NCBI RefSeq assembly: GCF_002557795.1 | Contig: NZ_CP023777.1 | Span: forward strand, 2,427,001-2,491,000 | Source of the DNA: Chitinophaga caeni | GTDB lineage: Bacteria > Bacteroidota > Bacteroidia > Chitinophagales > Chitinophagaceae | DNA: 64,000 nucleotides | Direction: 5' to 3' | Shown here: positions 28,925 through 37,864 of the stretch, one piece after another | Position numbering within the stretch: position 1 is the stretch's first letter | How the letters are laid out: each line of letters starts with the position of its first letter | Program-made: the position numbers and the translations under genes | The notes under the pieces: model-generated | The model's input: the letters and a program-made list of their open reading frames with translations, nothing else | What the model was told of the DNA's origin: nothing | Database searches by the model: none

Positions 28925-29724
28925 AAGCTAGCCAGTTGATGTTGCAGATCCCCGGCGAAACGTTCAAAAGCTTTGTCGGGACTGCTTTGTTTCATAAAAT
29001 GTTCGCCGATGAGGAAGCCATCGAACCCGGCTTTTTTCAGGGAGATGATCACGTTTACATCCGTGATGCCACTTTCAGCCACTTTCACTTTATCTGCCGG
29101 GATCAGCGGGGCTAATTCGAACGAACGGTTAACGTCTACTGTAAAGGTAGTAAGGTCGCGGTTATTTACACCCACCAAGTCTACATCTTTAGCAACTTTA
29201 TCCAGTTGTTCTGCGCTGTGTATTTCTAATAATACTTCTAAATCAAGATCATGGGCAGTTTTGGCAAATTGCGCTACTTGTTCTTTCGTCAAGCATTCGG
29301 CTATCAATAATATCACGTCAGCGCCGATGGCTTTCGCTTCTATAATTTGATATTCATCGACGATAAAATCTTTCCGCAGGATGGGGATATTATTGATTTC
29401 ACGCGCTTGTATCAAATCATCAATGGAGCCGCCAAAATATGGGCCGTCCGTTAAAACCGATAGTCCCGATGCACCGAATCTATTGTAAGCCCCGGTTACG
29501 GTTTGCACTTTCACCATATCATTGATAATACCTTTCGACGGGGATTTGCGTTTAAACTCGGCAATGATACCCGTGCGTGTAGGCGCTACCAGGAAGCTTT
29601 TCAGCGAAAGCGTTTTCCTGTTAAACAAGGTGGCTCGTTCCAGGTCTTGTACCAACCTATTTGTTTGGCGTTCTGCAACTTCTTTGTGTTTTTGCGCCAC
29701 GATCTCGGCGAGAATATTACTCAT
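28921..29724 (-). CDS. trpC: Indole-3-glycerol phosphate synthase
   Basis: The 267-residue barrel shows IIAEFKRKSPSKG (catalytic Lys, about residues 53-65), SVLTDGPYFGGSIDDL, ILRKDFIVDEYQI with the general-acid Lys, and GVNNRDLTTFTVD. It closes the indole ring of CdRP. It is not fused to trpF, which follows with a four-base overlap. It starts 10 bases after the trpD stop. Confidence 0.97.
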   Translation of the reverse strand: MSNILAEIVAQKHKEVAERQTNRLVQDLERATLFNRKTLSLKSFLVAPTRTGIIAEFKRKSPSKGIINDMVKVQTVTGAYNRFGASGLSVLTDGPYFGGSIDDLIQAREINNIPILRKDFIVDEYQIIEAKAIGADVILLIAECLTKEQVAQFAKTAHDLDLEVLLEIHSAEQLDKVAKDVDLVGVNNRDLTTFTVDVNRSFELAPLIPADKVKVAESGITDVNVIISLKKAGFDGFLIGEHFMKQSSPDKAFERFAGDLQHQLASL

Positions 29725-29734
29725 AGAATGATAA

Positions 29735-30727
29735 TTATTGCAAACTGATCAAGGTGTTAAATGCTTGTAATGCTTTGCCGGACTCCAGGGATTCCAAGGC
29801 TGATTGGTAGCAATTTTCATAAGTGTCATATTGCCCCAAGCAATACAAACCCATTGCGGCATTCGCCACTACAACTGAATGTTGCGCCCAGGTGCCTTCC
29901 GCTTTCAAGATTTTCATGAATAGCTTGGCGGCATCTTCAATCGAGTTACCACCGTAAATATCCTGTGCATGAACCTGGCGTTTCCCCAGTTGTTCGGGTG
30001 TCATGTTTTGTTCACCCTTGTTCGTGATAATTTTGGTATCGGCCGTTAAAGATATTTCATCGTAACCATCTAAACTATGCACGATAGCAAATTGCTTATC
30101 CGTTTGTTGAAATAAATAATTGTAAATGCGTGCCATCTCCAGGCTGTAAACGCCGATCAATTGGTGTTGTGCAAATGCCGGGTTCACCAAGGGGCCTAGC
30201 ATGTTGAAGAAAGTTCGCACCCCTAATTGCTTACGGATGGGCGCTACTTTCTTTAATGCCGGGTGAAATAGTGGGGCATGTAAGAAACAGATGCCGGCCT
30301 TTTCCAATTCATGGTTTAAGGCTGCGGAATCGTTTTTAAACTTATAGCCTAATGTCTCCATTACATTGGATGCACCGCTGATAGACGATACGCCGTAATT
30401 GCCATGCTTGGAAACCTTCGCACCGGCGCCGGCCACGATAAAACATGCCAGCGTTGAAATGTTAAAAGTATTTTTGCCATCGCCGCCGGTGCCAACGATA
30501 TCCAGTACTTCATGCCCGTTCAAGTTAACGGGAACGCACAATTCCAATAAGGCATCGCGGAAGCCCATCAACTCTTCGATCGTGATGCTGCGCATCAGGA
30601 AAACGGTCATGAATGCAGCCAGCTCGCTATCGTTATAAGTGCCATGCGAGATATCGATCAAGATTTGCTTGGCATCTTGACGGGAGAATGATTTATGTTC
30701 GAATAAGTAGTTTAATATTTTTTTCAT
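29735..30727 (-). CDS. trpD: Anthranilate phosphoribosyltransferase
   Basis: The 330-residue enzyme, counted from MKKILNYLFEHKSFSRQDAK, has the PRPP-binding DIVGTGGDGKNTFNIST loop (about residues 78-94) and KHGNYGVSSISGASNVMETL. The frame is open for 27 more codons upstream (to 30808), but these overlap the end of trpG and do not resemble TrpD. It transfers phosphoribose to anthranilate. It is unfused to trpG. Confidence 0.96.
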   Translation of the reverse strand: MKKILNYLFEHKSFSRQDAKQILIDISHGTYNDSELAAFMTVFLMRSITIEELMGFRDALLELCVPVNLNGHEVLDIVGTGGDGKNTFNISTLACFIVAGAGAKVSKHGNYGVSSISGASNVMETLGYKFKNDSAALNHELEKAGICFLHAPLFHPALKKVAPIRKQLGVRTFFNMLGPLVNPAFAQHQLIGVYSLEMARIYNYLFQQTDKQFAIVHSLDGYDEISLTADTKIITNKGEQNMTPEQLGKRQVHAQDIYGGNSIEDAAKLFMKILKAEGTWAQHSVVVANAAMGLYCLGQYDTYENCYQSALESLESGKALQAFNTLISLQ

Positions 30728-30773
30728 GGTAATGATGCTTTTAAAATTTACGTAAGTGTTGCTTTCTTCTAGA

Positions 30774-31343
30774 TTACAAAGCCAGCCAATTACGTAAAAT
30801 TTGCTCACCTTGCGGTGTTAATACACTTTCCGGGTGAAATTGAACCCCGCTTACATCATAATTTTTGTGTTGTAAGGCCATAATATATCCCTCTGCATCT
30901 TTCGCGGTAATTTCCAACGAGGCAGGAAGCGTTGCTTCGTCAACTACCCAAGAATGGTAACGCCCTACTTCGATTTCACCGGGTAAGTCCTTGAACAATC
31001 TTCCCGCGCGGCTGGTAATTTGCACGGGTGTGCTCACACCGTGGTAAACCGTGGTTAGGTTGCTTAGCGATGCTCCGAAAGCTTCCCCGATGGCTTGTTG
31101 ACCTAAGCATACACCGAAGATAGATTTGCTGGGTGCATATTCTTGGATTAACGGTAATAATAAACCGGCTTCATTAGGTATACCCGGCCCTGGCGATAAG
31201 ATGATCTTATCATAATCTTTCACTTTTTCCAAGGCAATTTGATCGTTGCGGTACACATCCACCTTGGCATGGATAATTTTCTCTACCAGGTGAACGAGGT
31301 TATATGTAAATGAATCGTAATTATCGAATACTAAGATCTTCAT
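30774..31343 (-). CDS. trpG: Anthranilate synthase component II (glutamine amidotransferase)
   Basis: The 189-residue glutaminase has the SPGPGIPNEAG oxyanion segment (about residues 50-60), the nucleophile elbow GVCLGQQAIGEAFG (Cys near 79) and GVQFHPESVLT with the catalytic His and Glu. It supplies ammonia to TrpE. It overlaps trpE by four bases. TrpG proteins of this kind may also serve folate synthesis, but the location supports the tryptophan role. Confidence 0.95.
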   Translation of the reverse strand: MKILVFDNYDSFTYNLVHLVEKIIHAKVDVYRNDQIALEKVKDYDKIILSPGPGIPNEAGLLLPLIQEYAPSKSIFGVCLGQQAIGEAFGASLSNLTTVYHGVSTPVQITSRAGRLFKDLPGEIEVGRYHSWVVDEATLPASLEITAKDAEGYIMALQHKNYDVSGVQFHPESVLTPQGEQILRNWLAL

Positions 31344-32755
31344 GCTGTTACGGTTTGTGCCATTTGAATAGCTTGTTTGAGCGCGTTTAATTTGTTGTTC
31401 ACTTCCTGTAATTCCATCTCTGGATTGGATTTGGCCACGATGCCTGCGCCCGCTTGGTAGTACAAGGTATTCATCTTACTAAGCATGGAGCGGATGATTA
31501 TAGCATGGATAAAATCGCCGTTGAACCCAACGAAACCGATACATCCACCGTAAAAGCTACGGGCGGTAGGCTCGTAAGAATCGATCAATTCCATGGCTTT
31601 AAACTTCGGCGCACCGGAAAGCGTGCCTGCCGGGAAAGTATCGGCCAAGATACTGAATGGCGGCGTATTGTCCGGTAATTTACCCGTTACTTCACTTACC
31701 ATGTGTATGACATGTGAATAAAATTTTACATCGCGGTAATGGGTCACGGTAACATCGGTAGCATGCCTGCTCAGATCATTCCTGGCCAGGTCAACCAGCA
31801 TTACGTGTTCCGCATTTTCCTTGGGGTCTTCTAATAATTGATCGGCCAGTTTTTTATCCATCTCATCGTTCCCGGTACGTTTGAAAGTTCCGGCAATCGG
31901 GTGTATCGTGGCGAGATTGTTTTGAATCAGTATTTGTGATTCCGGGGAAGATCCCATCAATTTATAATCACCGTAATCGAAGTAAAAGAGGTAAGGGGAG
32001 GGGTTGATGGAGCGAAGGCTGCGGTAAACATTGAATTCATCACCGTTGAATGATTGTTGAAAGGCGCGGGAAAGCACGATTTGGAAAACATCTCCGCGGA
32101 AGCAATGTTGCTTACCCTTTTCCACCAGTTCCCGGTATCCTTCGTCGGTCATATTACTTTCTTCATCTCCTTGGACGCTGAAAGGATAGGTGGGGAAATC
32201 TTTATTGCGTATCAATGATTCCAGCAGGTCGAGCTCGCTTTCTTCACCATCTACCAGGTTTTCGCAGATAAACATCTCGTCTTTGAAGTGGTTAATGGCA
32301 ATAATGTATTGATAGAAACGGTAACGCATCAAGGGAATGGTATTGCCTTGCGGTGCGCGTTCCCGGAATTTTATATTTTCAAAAAATTGTACGGAGTCAA
32401 AAGTGCTGTAGCCAAAAAGTCCTGCTGCGAAAGGTACGGCCGGTTTCCCTTCAAATTGGAATGATCCGAGGAATTGATCGAGTTCTTTCAATACTTCCTG
32501 GGTGCTCCCCAGTTCTTTTCTTTCCGGCTCTGTACCGGGATATTTAAATTCGAAAGTATTGGTAGAAGTAACTTCTATACCACCGATGGGCTTAATACCG
32601 ATGATGGAATAGCTATTTTCTCCAGCGTGCGAGTCGGTGCTTTCCAGCAAGATAGAGCCGGGGAATTTATCCCTGGTTCGCAAGTAAATGCTTACCGGTG
32701 TGAATACATCCGACAGCATTTTCTTACAAGTTGATTTAACAGAAATGGTGCGCAT
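31340..32755 (-). CDS. trpE: Anthranilate synthase component I
   Basis: The 471-residue chorismate-utilising enzyme has the C-terminal catalytic core with RNDLSRH, HIMHMVSEV-type region (here SHVIHMVSEVTG) and GTLSGAPKFKAMELID (about residues 380-395). The N-terminal LLESTDSHAGENSYSIIG contains the LLES element that binds tryptophan in feedback inhibition. It is the first structural gene after the trp leader, 168 bases downstream of the leader peptide stop. Confidence 0.96.
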   Translation of the reverse strand: MRTISVKSTCKKMLSDVFTPVSIYLRTRDKFPGSILLESTDSHAGENSYSIIGIKPIGGIEVTSTNTFEFKYPGTEPERKELGSTQEVLKELDQFLGSFQFEGKPAVPFAAGLFGYSTFDSVQFFENIKFRERAPQGNTIPLMRYRFYQYIIAINHFKDEMFICENLVDGEESELDLLESLIRNKDFPTYPFSVQGDEESNMTDEGYRELVEKGKQHCFRGDVFQIVLSRAFQQSFNGDEFNVYRSLRSINPSPYLFYFDYGDYKLMGSSPESQILIQNNLATIHPIAGTFKRTGNDEMDKKLADQLLEDPKENAEHVMLVDLARNDLSRHATDVTVTHYRDVKFYSHVIHMVSEVTGKLPDNTPPFSILADTFPAGTLSGAPKFKAMELIDSYEPTARSFYGGCIGFVGFNGDFIHAIIIRSMLSKMNTLYYQAGAGIVAKSNPEMELQEVNNKLNALKQAIQMAQTVTA

Positions 32756-32851
32756 TTTTAATTTTTGTTTTAAAATTTGCCATCGCCTAATTGTGCTACG
32801 CTAACAACTTGTCCGGATCTACATTGCTTTGCAGCGCATCAAGGATTGGGT

Positions 32852-32890
32852 AAAAAGCCGAAGGGCCCGCTGTGTTCAGCGAGCCCTTCG
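32852..32890 (-). terminator. trp attenuator terminator
   Basis: On the minus strand CGAAGGGCTCGCTG pairs with CAGCGGGCCCTTCG through 14 bp with one wobble, with loop AACA, followed by GCTTTTT. The segment ACACAGC (loop and 3' arm, 32869-32875) is fully complementary to GCTGTGT at 32926-32932, the last codons of the leader peptide. Pairing of these two segments would block the terminator. Confidence 0.9.
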
Positions 32891-32923
32891 TATTGAATTA
32901 TATGTATTACATACATGGCACTG

Positions 32924-32986
32924 TTACACAGCAATCGAGATTACGATTCCGTGCCACCAATGTTTGTATGTAAAGTTTGTTTTCAT
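32924..32986 (-). CDS. trpL: trp operon leader peptide with tandem Trp codons
   Basis: A 20-codon frame encodes MKTNFTYKHWWHGIVISIAV, with Trp10-Trp11 between His residues. The last two codons plus the first base of the stop (GCTGTGT) form the antiterminator strand. A ribosome stalled on the Trp codons would leave this strand free to pair with the attenuator loop. A ribosome reaching the stop would cover it and allow termination. A further pairing TGGCAC/GTGCCA links the second Trp codon region to sequence after the stop. Confidence 0.88.
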   Translation of the reverse strand: MKTNFTYKHWWHGIVISIAV

Positions 32987-32994
32987 TCTGGACA

Positions 32995-33026
32995 CAAATA
33001 TGCGGACAAATTTTTGATATTTCAAA
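32995..33026 (-). promoter_or_regulatory. Promoter of the trp leader
   Basis: On the minus strand TTTG (33026-33023) and CATATTTG (33002-32995, one mismatch to TAnnTTTG) are 20 bases apart. Transcription would begin only a few bases before the leader-peptide ATG. Confidence 0.6.
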
Positions 33027-33111
33027 TTAAATCTCCCAAATTTTTTTTGCCCCAATCCAACTTTTGAGCTCAAATCCTTGGTGGATTTAGCTTTGATAAC
33101 CCTGTGAATCT

Positions 33112-34242
33112 CTACAGTGTTCCTTTTGTGCTGGGAAGTCGCATATGTTCCGGATCGCGCTTTACCGACATTTTAATCGCCTTCGCGAATGCCTTGAAAA
33201 TCGCTTCTATTTTATGATGCTCATTTTCCCCGCTGGCCTGGATGTTCAGGTTGGCCTTTGCCGCGTCGCTGAAGGACTTGAAGAAATGGAAGAACATCTC
33301 GGTAGGCATTTCCCCGATCTTTTCCCTTTTAAATTCGGTGTCCCAAACAATCCAATTTCTTCCGCCGAAATCTATCGCCACCTGGGCGAGGCAATCATCC
33401 ATCGGCAAGCAATACCCGTAACGCTCGATGCCTTTTTTATCTCCTAGAGCCTTGGCGAAGGCTTCGCCCAAGGCGAGGCCCGTATCTTCTATGGTATGAT
33501 GTTCATCGATATGCAAGTCGCCTTTGGTCACGATATTCAAATCGATATTTCCATGCCTGGCAATTTGATCCAACATGTGATCGAAAAAGCCCAGGCCTGT
33601 AGTGATATTGCCTTTGCCACTGCCGTCCAGGTTAAGTTCGATGGAGATATCGGTTTCCTTGGTTGTTCTCTGGTGCTGTACCTTTCGGGCGCCGAGTTTC
33701 AGGAATTCGTAGATCTTTGCCCAGTCGGTAGTTTCCAAGGCGATCGCTGCGCTAAGATCATCACCATTCTTGATTTCGGTAGCGCCCAGGCCGGTGCCCT
33801 CGTTGATCCAAATGCCCTTGGCGCCTAAGTTCTGGGCCAGTTTAACATCCGTGATACGATCCCCGATTACAAAGGAATTGGCTAAGTCATACGAGCCGTC
33901 CAGATACTTGGTGAGCAAGCCAGTATTCGGTTTACGGGTAGGGGCGTTATCTTTTGCGAAGGTTTTATCAATGTAAACCTCATCGAAAACAATTCCTTGC
34001 CCGGCTAAGGTGTTTATAACGAAGTTTTGTGAAGGCCAGAAAGTATCTTCGGGGAATGAATCTGTGCCTAAGCCATCTTGGTTTGTTACCATGGCCAGCT
34101 CAAAATCCAATTCGGCGGCGATCTTCTGTAGGTATGTGAAAACCTTGGGATAAAAGACGATTTTATCGAGGCTATTTACTTGAAAATCAGATGGTTCTTT
34201 AATTAAAGTACCATCTCTATCTATAAATAAAACTTTCTTCAT
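33112..34242 (-). CDS. hisB: Histidinol-phosphatase / imidazoleglycerol-phosphate dehydratase
   Basis: The 376-residue bifunctional enzyme has an N-terminal HAD phosphatase domain (FIDRDGTLI with the nucleophilic Asp, about residues 6-14; [13 protein letters not shown]). The C-terminal IGPD domain has the metal-binding [16 protein letters not shown] and [12 protein letters not shown] blocks. It catalyses steps 7 and 9 of histidine synthesis. It is the last gene of the first his block. No strong terminator is seen between its stop and the trp promoter, so some read-through is possible. Confidence 0.97.
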   Translation of the reverse strand: MKKVLFIDRDGTLIKEPSDFQVNSLDKIVFYPKVFTYLQKIAAELDFELAMVTNQDGLGTDSFPEDTFWPSQNFVINTLAGQGIVFDEVYIDKTFAKDNAPTRKPNTGLLTKYLDGSYDLANSFVIGDRITDVKLAQNLGAKGIWINEGTGLGATEIKNGDDLSAAIALETTDWAKIYEFLKLGARKVQHQRTTKETDISIELNLDGSGKGNITTGLGFFDHMLDQIARHGNIDLNIVTKGDLHIDEHHTIEDTGLALGEAFAKALGDKKGIERYGYCLPMDDCLAQVAIDFGGRNWIVWDTEFKREKIGEMPTEMFFHFFKSFSDAAKANLNIQASGENEHHKIEAIFKAFAKAIKMSVKRDPEHMRLPSTKGTL

Positions 34243-34283
34243 GATTGTATGAAACTGGTTGCGGGTGTGACCCGCAGGTTGAA

Positions 34284-34493
34284 TTATTGGTCTTTTTTCT
34301 TTTGTTGGCCGCTGTTAGGGAAGATCCAAGCCAGCGAAACCGTGATTAAAACGGATACGCATAGCCCCACGATCAGGGTGCTTAGGGCATTTCCCCAGGT
34401 GAGTTCCTTCTTCAAAATGATGAAGTCAACGATACCGGAAAGTACTGTCCAGATGATAAAAAGTATTAATATTCTTTTTTTGAAACGTTTCAT
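34284..34493 (-). CDS. Small two-helix membrane protein inside the his operon
   Basis: The 69-residue protein has a basic N-terminus (MKRFKKR) and two hydrophobic segments (about residues 8-27 and 35-58), separated by a short polar loop and followed by a basic tail (GQQKKKDQ). It is probably an inner-membrane protein with both ends in the cytoplasm. Its ATG overlaps the hisC stop (ATGA) and it ends 41 bases before hisB, so it is a genuine member of the operon. No family is recognised and no role in histidine synthesis is known. Confidence 0.75.
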   Translation of the reverse strand: MKRFKKRILILFIIWTVLSGIVDFIILKKELTWGNALSTLIVGLCVSVLITVSLAWIFPNSGQQKKKDQ

Positions 34494-35545
34494 ACAACAG
34501 GTGTGTAAGATTTTAACCCATTTAATAACGCCTCATTCTCTTCTTTAGTACCCACGGTTATCCTTAAGCAACCGGCACACATTTCTACCTTGGATCGATC
34601 CCTGACGATGATACCCTGTTCTACCAAGGAATTATAGATTCCTTTGGCATCCTTGGTTTTCATTAGGAAGAAGTTCGCGTCGCTGGGGTAGATATTCTCC
34701 GTAACCGGCAATAGCGCCAGTTCCGCCACTAATTTTTCCCTTTCACTAACAGCGGTCTTGATCCAGTCGTTTACCTGTGAAATGCCTTCCAGGGCTTCGA
34801 GTACTAAATCTTGGGTCGCCTGTCCGATATTATAAGGTGGCTTGATCTTGTTGAAAACATGGATAATGTCTTCTGATGCAAATGCCATCCCCAACCTCAA
34901 GGCAGCCAAACCCCAAGCTTTGGAAAGAGTTTGAAGCACCACCAAGTTAGGATATTCCGTTAATTCCTGGATAAAAGATCTTTGCTTAGAAAAATTGATA
35001 TAAGCTTCGTCTATTACCACGATGCCGTCGAAGTTATTTAATACGGCTTCGATATCTTCCCGGTCCAGGTCATTCCCGGTAGGATTATTAGGTGAACAAA
35101 GGAAGATCATCTTCGTATTTTCATCGATCGCTGTTTCCAGGGCAGCCAGGTCTAACTGGAAATTTTCCGCCAGGCTCACCTTGCGGATCGTTACATCGTT
35201 GATGTTGGCGCTTACCTCGTACATACCGTATGTTGGCGGGCAAAGGATCACGTTATCGATGCCCGGCCTGCAAAAAGCGCGGTATAATATATCGATCGCT
35301 TCATCGCTGCCGTTGCCCAGGAAGATGTTCTGCGGCGGTACACCTTTTATTTCGGCCAGTTTATACTTGATCTTCCATTGCATCGGGTCCGGGTAGCGGT
35401 TATACGCTTTAGCAAGCGGGGAACCGAAGCTATTTTCGTTTGCATCCAGGAAGATGCTGGCTTCCCCTTTGAATTCGTCCCTGGCGGAAGAATAGGGAAC
35501 GAGCCTTTTAATATTATCGCGGAGTAGATTATCTAAATTAAACAT
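34490..35545 (-). CDS. hisC: Histidinol-phosphate aminotransferase
   Basis: The 351-residue fold-type I PLP enzyme shows the Schiff-base lysine in QTLSKAWGLAALRLG (about residue 211), the substrate/PLP motif LCSPNNPTGNDL (about 150) and VIDEAYINF. The C-terminal GCLRITVGTKEENEALL is typical of HisC. It lies five bases after hisD and overlaps the small membrane-protein gene by four bases. Confidence 0.97.
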   Translation of the reverse strand: MFNLDNLLRDNIKRLVPYSSARDEFKGEASIFLDANENSFGSPLAKAYNRYPDPMQWKIKYKLAEIKGVPPQNIFLGNGSDEAIDILYRAFCRPGIDNVILCPPTYGMYEVSANINDVTIRKVSLAENFQLDLAALETAIDENTKMIFLCSPNNPTGNDLDREDIEAVLNNFDGIVVIDEAYINFSKQRSFIQELTEYPNLVVLQTLSKAWGLAALRLGMAFASEDIIHVFNKIKPPYNIGQATQDLVLEALEGISQVNDWIKTAVSEREKLVAELALLPVTENIYPSDANFFLMKTKDAKGIYNSLVEQGIIVRDRSKVEMCAGCLRITVGTKEENEALLNGLKSYTPVV

Positions 35546-35550
35546 CTTGA

Positions 35551-36828
35551 TTATTTTTTTAGCCTGATGGCAACCGCGTTCTTGTGAGCATCCAAGCCTT
35601 CGGCAGCAGCCATGATTTCAATTGTTTTAGCAATATTTTTCAAGCCTTCTTCCGATAATCTTTGGAAGGTAATTTTCTTGAAAAAACTATCTACCGATAC
35701 ACCGCTATAAGCCTTGGCATTGCCGTTTGTAGGCAAGGTATGATTCGTTCCCGAGGCATAGTCGCCCGCACTTTCCGGGGAGAAATTGCCCATGAAAACA
35801 GACCCGGCGTTGATAACCTGCTGCGCTATGAAATGATCATCTTTGCAGGCAATAATTAGGTGTTCAGGGCCGTATTCATTGAGCAAGGCCATTGCAACAC
35901 GGGTATTCTCGATCAGGATGAGCTTGCTGTTGGCCATGGATTGTGCAGCGATTTCCCTGCGTGGCAAGCGTTCCAGCTGTTCTTCGATTTCAGATTCCAC
36001 GGCCACTAAAACCGCTTCGGAGGTTGTTACCAGGATCGATTGGCTATCGGTGCCGTGTTCAGCCTGTGACAATAAATCTGCCGCAACGAAAGCCGGATTA
36101 CAGGTATCATCGGCCAATACGGCTACTTCGGAAGGTCCGGCAGGCATATCGATGGCAATACCTTCTTTATTGACCAGTTGCTTGGCACAAGTTACATATT
36201 GATTGCCCGGGCCGAATATTTTATACACCTTCGGAACCGTTTCCGTACCGTAAGCCATGGCCGCGATCGCTTGCGCACCGCCTATTTTATAAACTTTGGT
36301 AACACCCGTTATCATAGCCGTGTAAAGTACTACGGGAGGAATTGTACCGTCTTTAGCAGTAGGTGTGCAGAGAACGATCTCCTTGCAACCGGCGATTTTT
36401 GCCGGAATTGCCAGCATGAGGATCGTGGAAAATAGCGGGGCTGTTCCGCCCGGAATGTATAGGCCAACCTTTTCGATGGCGACCGATTTCCTCCAGCAGG
36501 TTACACCGGGCATGGTCTCAACGCTTTCGTCCTCGCTGAGTTGAAACGTGTGAAATAGTTCAATATTGCGTTTCGCCTGGGCGATGGCATCTTTCAATTC
36601 CTGGCTAACGGCTTGAGCCGAAGCGTCCAGTTCTTCCTGCGTAACGGCCAATTCGTCGATCTGCACTTTATCGAAAGTGGCTGCGTACTTTTTTAAAGCG
36701 GTATCGCCGTTTTGTTTCACATCTTCAAGGATAGCTCCCACGGTGCTTTCCAGCTTCAGGTGATCATGTTCCGGTCTTTTAAGAATATCCTTCCAAGTAC
36801 CAATATTTGGGAAACGATAAATTTGCAT
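35551..36828 (-). CDS. hisD: Histidinol dehydrogenase
   Basis: The 425-residue zinc enzyme oxidises histidinol to histidine in two NAD-dependent steps. Conserved blocks include GLYIPGGTAPLFSTILM (about residue 125), FGPGNQYVTCAKQLV, DMPAGPSEVAVLAD and AADLLSQAEHGTDSQSIL with zinc ligands, then the catalytic EYGPEHLII and the GDYASGTNHTLPT segment. It follows hisG by 11 bases. Confidence 0.98.
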   Translation of the reverse strand: MQIYRFPNIGTWKDILKRPEHDHLKLESTVGAILEDVKQNGDTALKKYAATFDKVQIDELAVTQEELDASAQAVSQELKDAIAQAKRNIELFHTFQLSEDESVETMPGVTCWRKSVAIEKVGLYIPGGTAPLFSTILMLAIPAKIAGCKEIVLCTPTAKDGTIPPVVLYTAMITGVTKVYKIGGAQAIAAMAYGTETVPKVYKIFGPGNQYVTCAKQLVNKEGIAIDMPAGPSEVAVLADDTCNPAFVAADLLSQAEHGTDSQSILVTTSEAVLVAVESEIEEQLERLPRREIAAQSMANSKLILIENTRVAMALLNEYGPEHLIIACKDDHFIAQQVINAGSVFMGNFSPESAGDYASGTNHTLPTNGNAKAYSGVSVDSFFKKITFQRLSEEGLKNIAKTIEIMAAAEGLDAHKNAVAIRLKK

Positions 36829-36839
36829 GTCAATATTTT

Positions 36840-37697
36840 TTAAACAATCATCTTTTCAATCGGAACTACCAAGATGCCCTGCGCACCGGCAGCTTTGAGG
36901 TTTTCAATAATGTCCCAGAAATCACTTTCTTTGAGTACAGAGTGAACGGAGCTCCATCCCTCTTCGGCCAAAGGTAACACGGTTGGACTTTTCATCCCCG
37001 GAAGCAAGCTGATAATCTCCGGTAATTTTTCATTGGGAGCGTTCAGCAAGACGTACTTATTGTTTTTAGCTTTTTTAACCGCCTGGATCCTGAATTGTAA
37101 TTTCTTTAACAGGATTTGTTGTTCCCCGTTAAGTTGACTGTTCGCAACCAGGATGGCTTCCGACTTCAGCACTGTTTCTACTTCTTTCAAACCATTCATG
37201 AATAGGGTCGAACCGCTGCTGACGAGGTCGCAGATAGCTTCTGCCAAACCGATACCGGGGGCAATTTCCACAGATCCGCTAATTTCGTGAATTTCGGCTT
37301 CAACCTTGTTATCTTTCAGGAATTTATCCACGATAACCGGGTAGCTAGTCGCGATACGTAAACCTTGCAGATCCTTTACACCGTTATATTGAGCAGATTT
37401 ATCCACCGCGATCGACAAGCGGCATTTACCGAATCCTAGCTTTTCCACGGTTTGGAAGGGCCTGTTTTTTTCCAATACCACGTTTTCCCCAACGATGCCG
37501 ATATCAGCAACACCATCTTCAACGTATTGCGGGATATCATCATCGCGTAGGAAAAATACTTCGAGCGGGAAATTGCTGGCTTCTGTTTTCAGCTTATTGA
37601 CACCGTTATTGATGTCAATACCGCACTCTTTCAACAGTTTGATGGAATCATCGTGTAAACGACCTGATTTCTGGATAGCGATTCTTAATTTTTGCAT
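36840..37697 (-). CDS. hisG: ATP phosphoribosyltransferase, long form
   Basis: The 285-residue protein, read from MQKLRIAIQKSGRLHDDS, has the catalytic domains and the C-terminal ACT-like regulatory domain (about residues 210-285), so it should be directly inhibited by histidine and needs no HisZ. The PRPP loop ISGSVEIAPGIGLAEAI is present. The frame extends 16 codons further to 37745, but that part overlaps the attenuator terminator, so the downstream ATG is chosen. It commits ATP and PRPP to histidine. Confidence 0.96.
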   Translation of the reverse strand: MQKLRIAIQKSGRLHDDSIKLLKECGIDINNGVNKLKTEASNFPLEVFFLRDDDIPQYVEDGVADIGIVGENVVLEKNRPFQTVEKLGFGKCRLSIAVDKSAQYNGVKDLQGLRIATSYPVIVDKFLKDNKVEAEIHEISGSVEIAPGIGLAEAICDLVSSGSTLFMNGLKEVETVLKSEAILVANSQLNGEQQILLKKLQFRIQAVKKAKNNKYVLLNAPNEKLPEIISLLPGMKSPTVLPLAEEGWSSVHSVLKESDFWDIIENLKAAGAQGILVVPIEKMIV

Positions 37698-37732
37698 GTC
37701 GGTTTGTTTTTGCTTGCCGGCCGGGGCCAAAG

Positions 37733-37764
37733 AAAAAAGGCTCACCGGAACGGTAAGCCTTTTT
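37733..37764 (-). terminator. his attenuator terminator
   Basis: On the minus strand GGCTTACCG-TTC-CGGTGAGCC (9 bp, one wobble) is preceded by AAAAA and followed by six T residues. Its 5' arm GGCTTACCG can instead pair with CGGTAGGCT at 37802-37810 in the leader peptide frame, which would prevent termination. Confidence 0.9.
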
Positions 37765-37794
37765 AGATGTTGAATATTTTAAATATACACAATA

Positions 37795-37854
37795 TCATCC
37801 AAGCCTACCGCTTTGGTAAGTATGATGATGATGTGTATGGATGTTCGTAATCAT
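37795..37854 (-). CDS. hisL: his operon leader peptide with four consecutive His codons
   Basis: A 19-codon frame encodes MITNIHTHHHHTYQSGRLG, with His6 and His8-His11. The segment CGGTAGGCT, spanning codons 15-18, can form nine pairs (two wobble) with the 5' arm of the terminator. A ribosome stalled in the His run leaves this segment free, forming the antiterminator when charged tRNA-His is scarce. A local hairpin CTTACC/GGTAGG in the peptide frame is the alternative partner. Confidence 0.9.
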   Translation of the reverse strand: MITNIHTHHHHTYQSGRLG

Positions 37855-37864
37855 AATTGCGGTA

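Noticed and set aside
30728..30808. Longer start for TrpD
   Set aside because: The additional 27 residues overlap the end of trpG in another frame and do not resemble TrpD.
32829..33017. A 62-codon plus-strand frame in the trp leader
   Set aside because: It lies on the opposite strand to the attenuator and leader peptide, whose sequence is explained by regulation.
37698..37745. Longer start for HisG
   Set aside because: It overlaps the attenuator terminator, and HisG proteins begin at MQKLRIAIQKSGRL.
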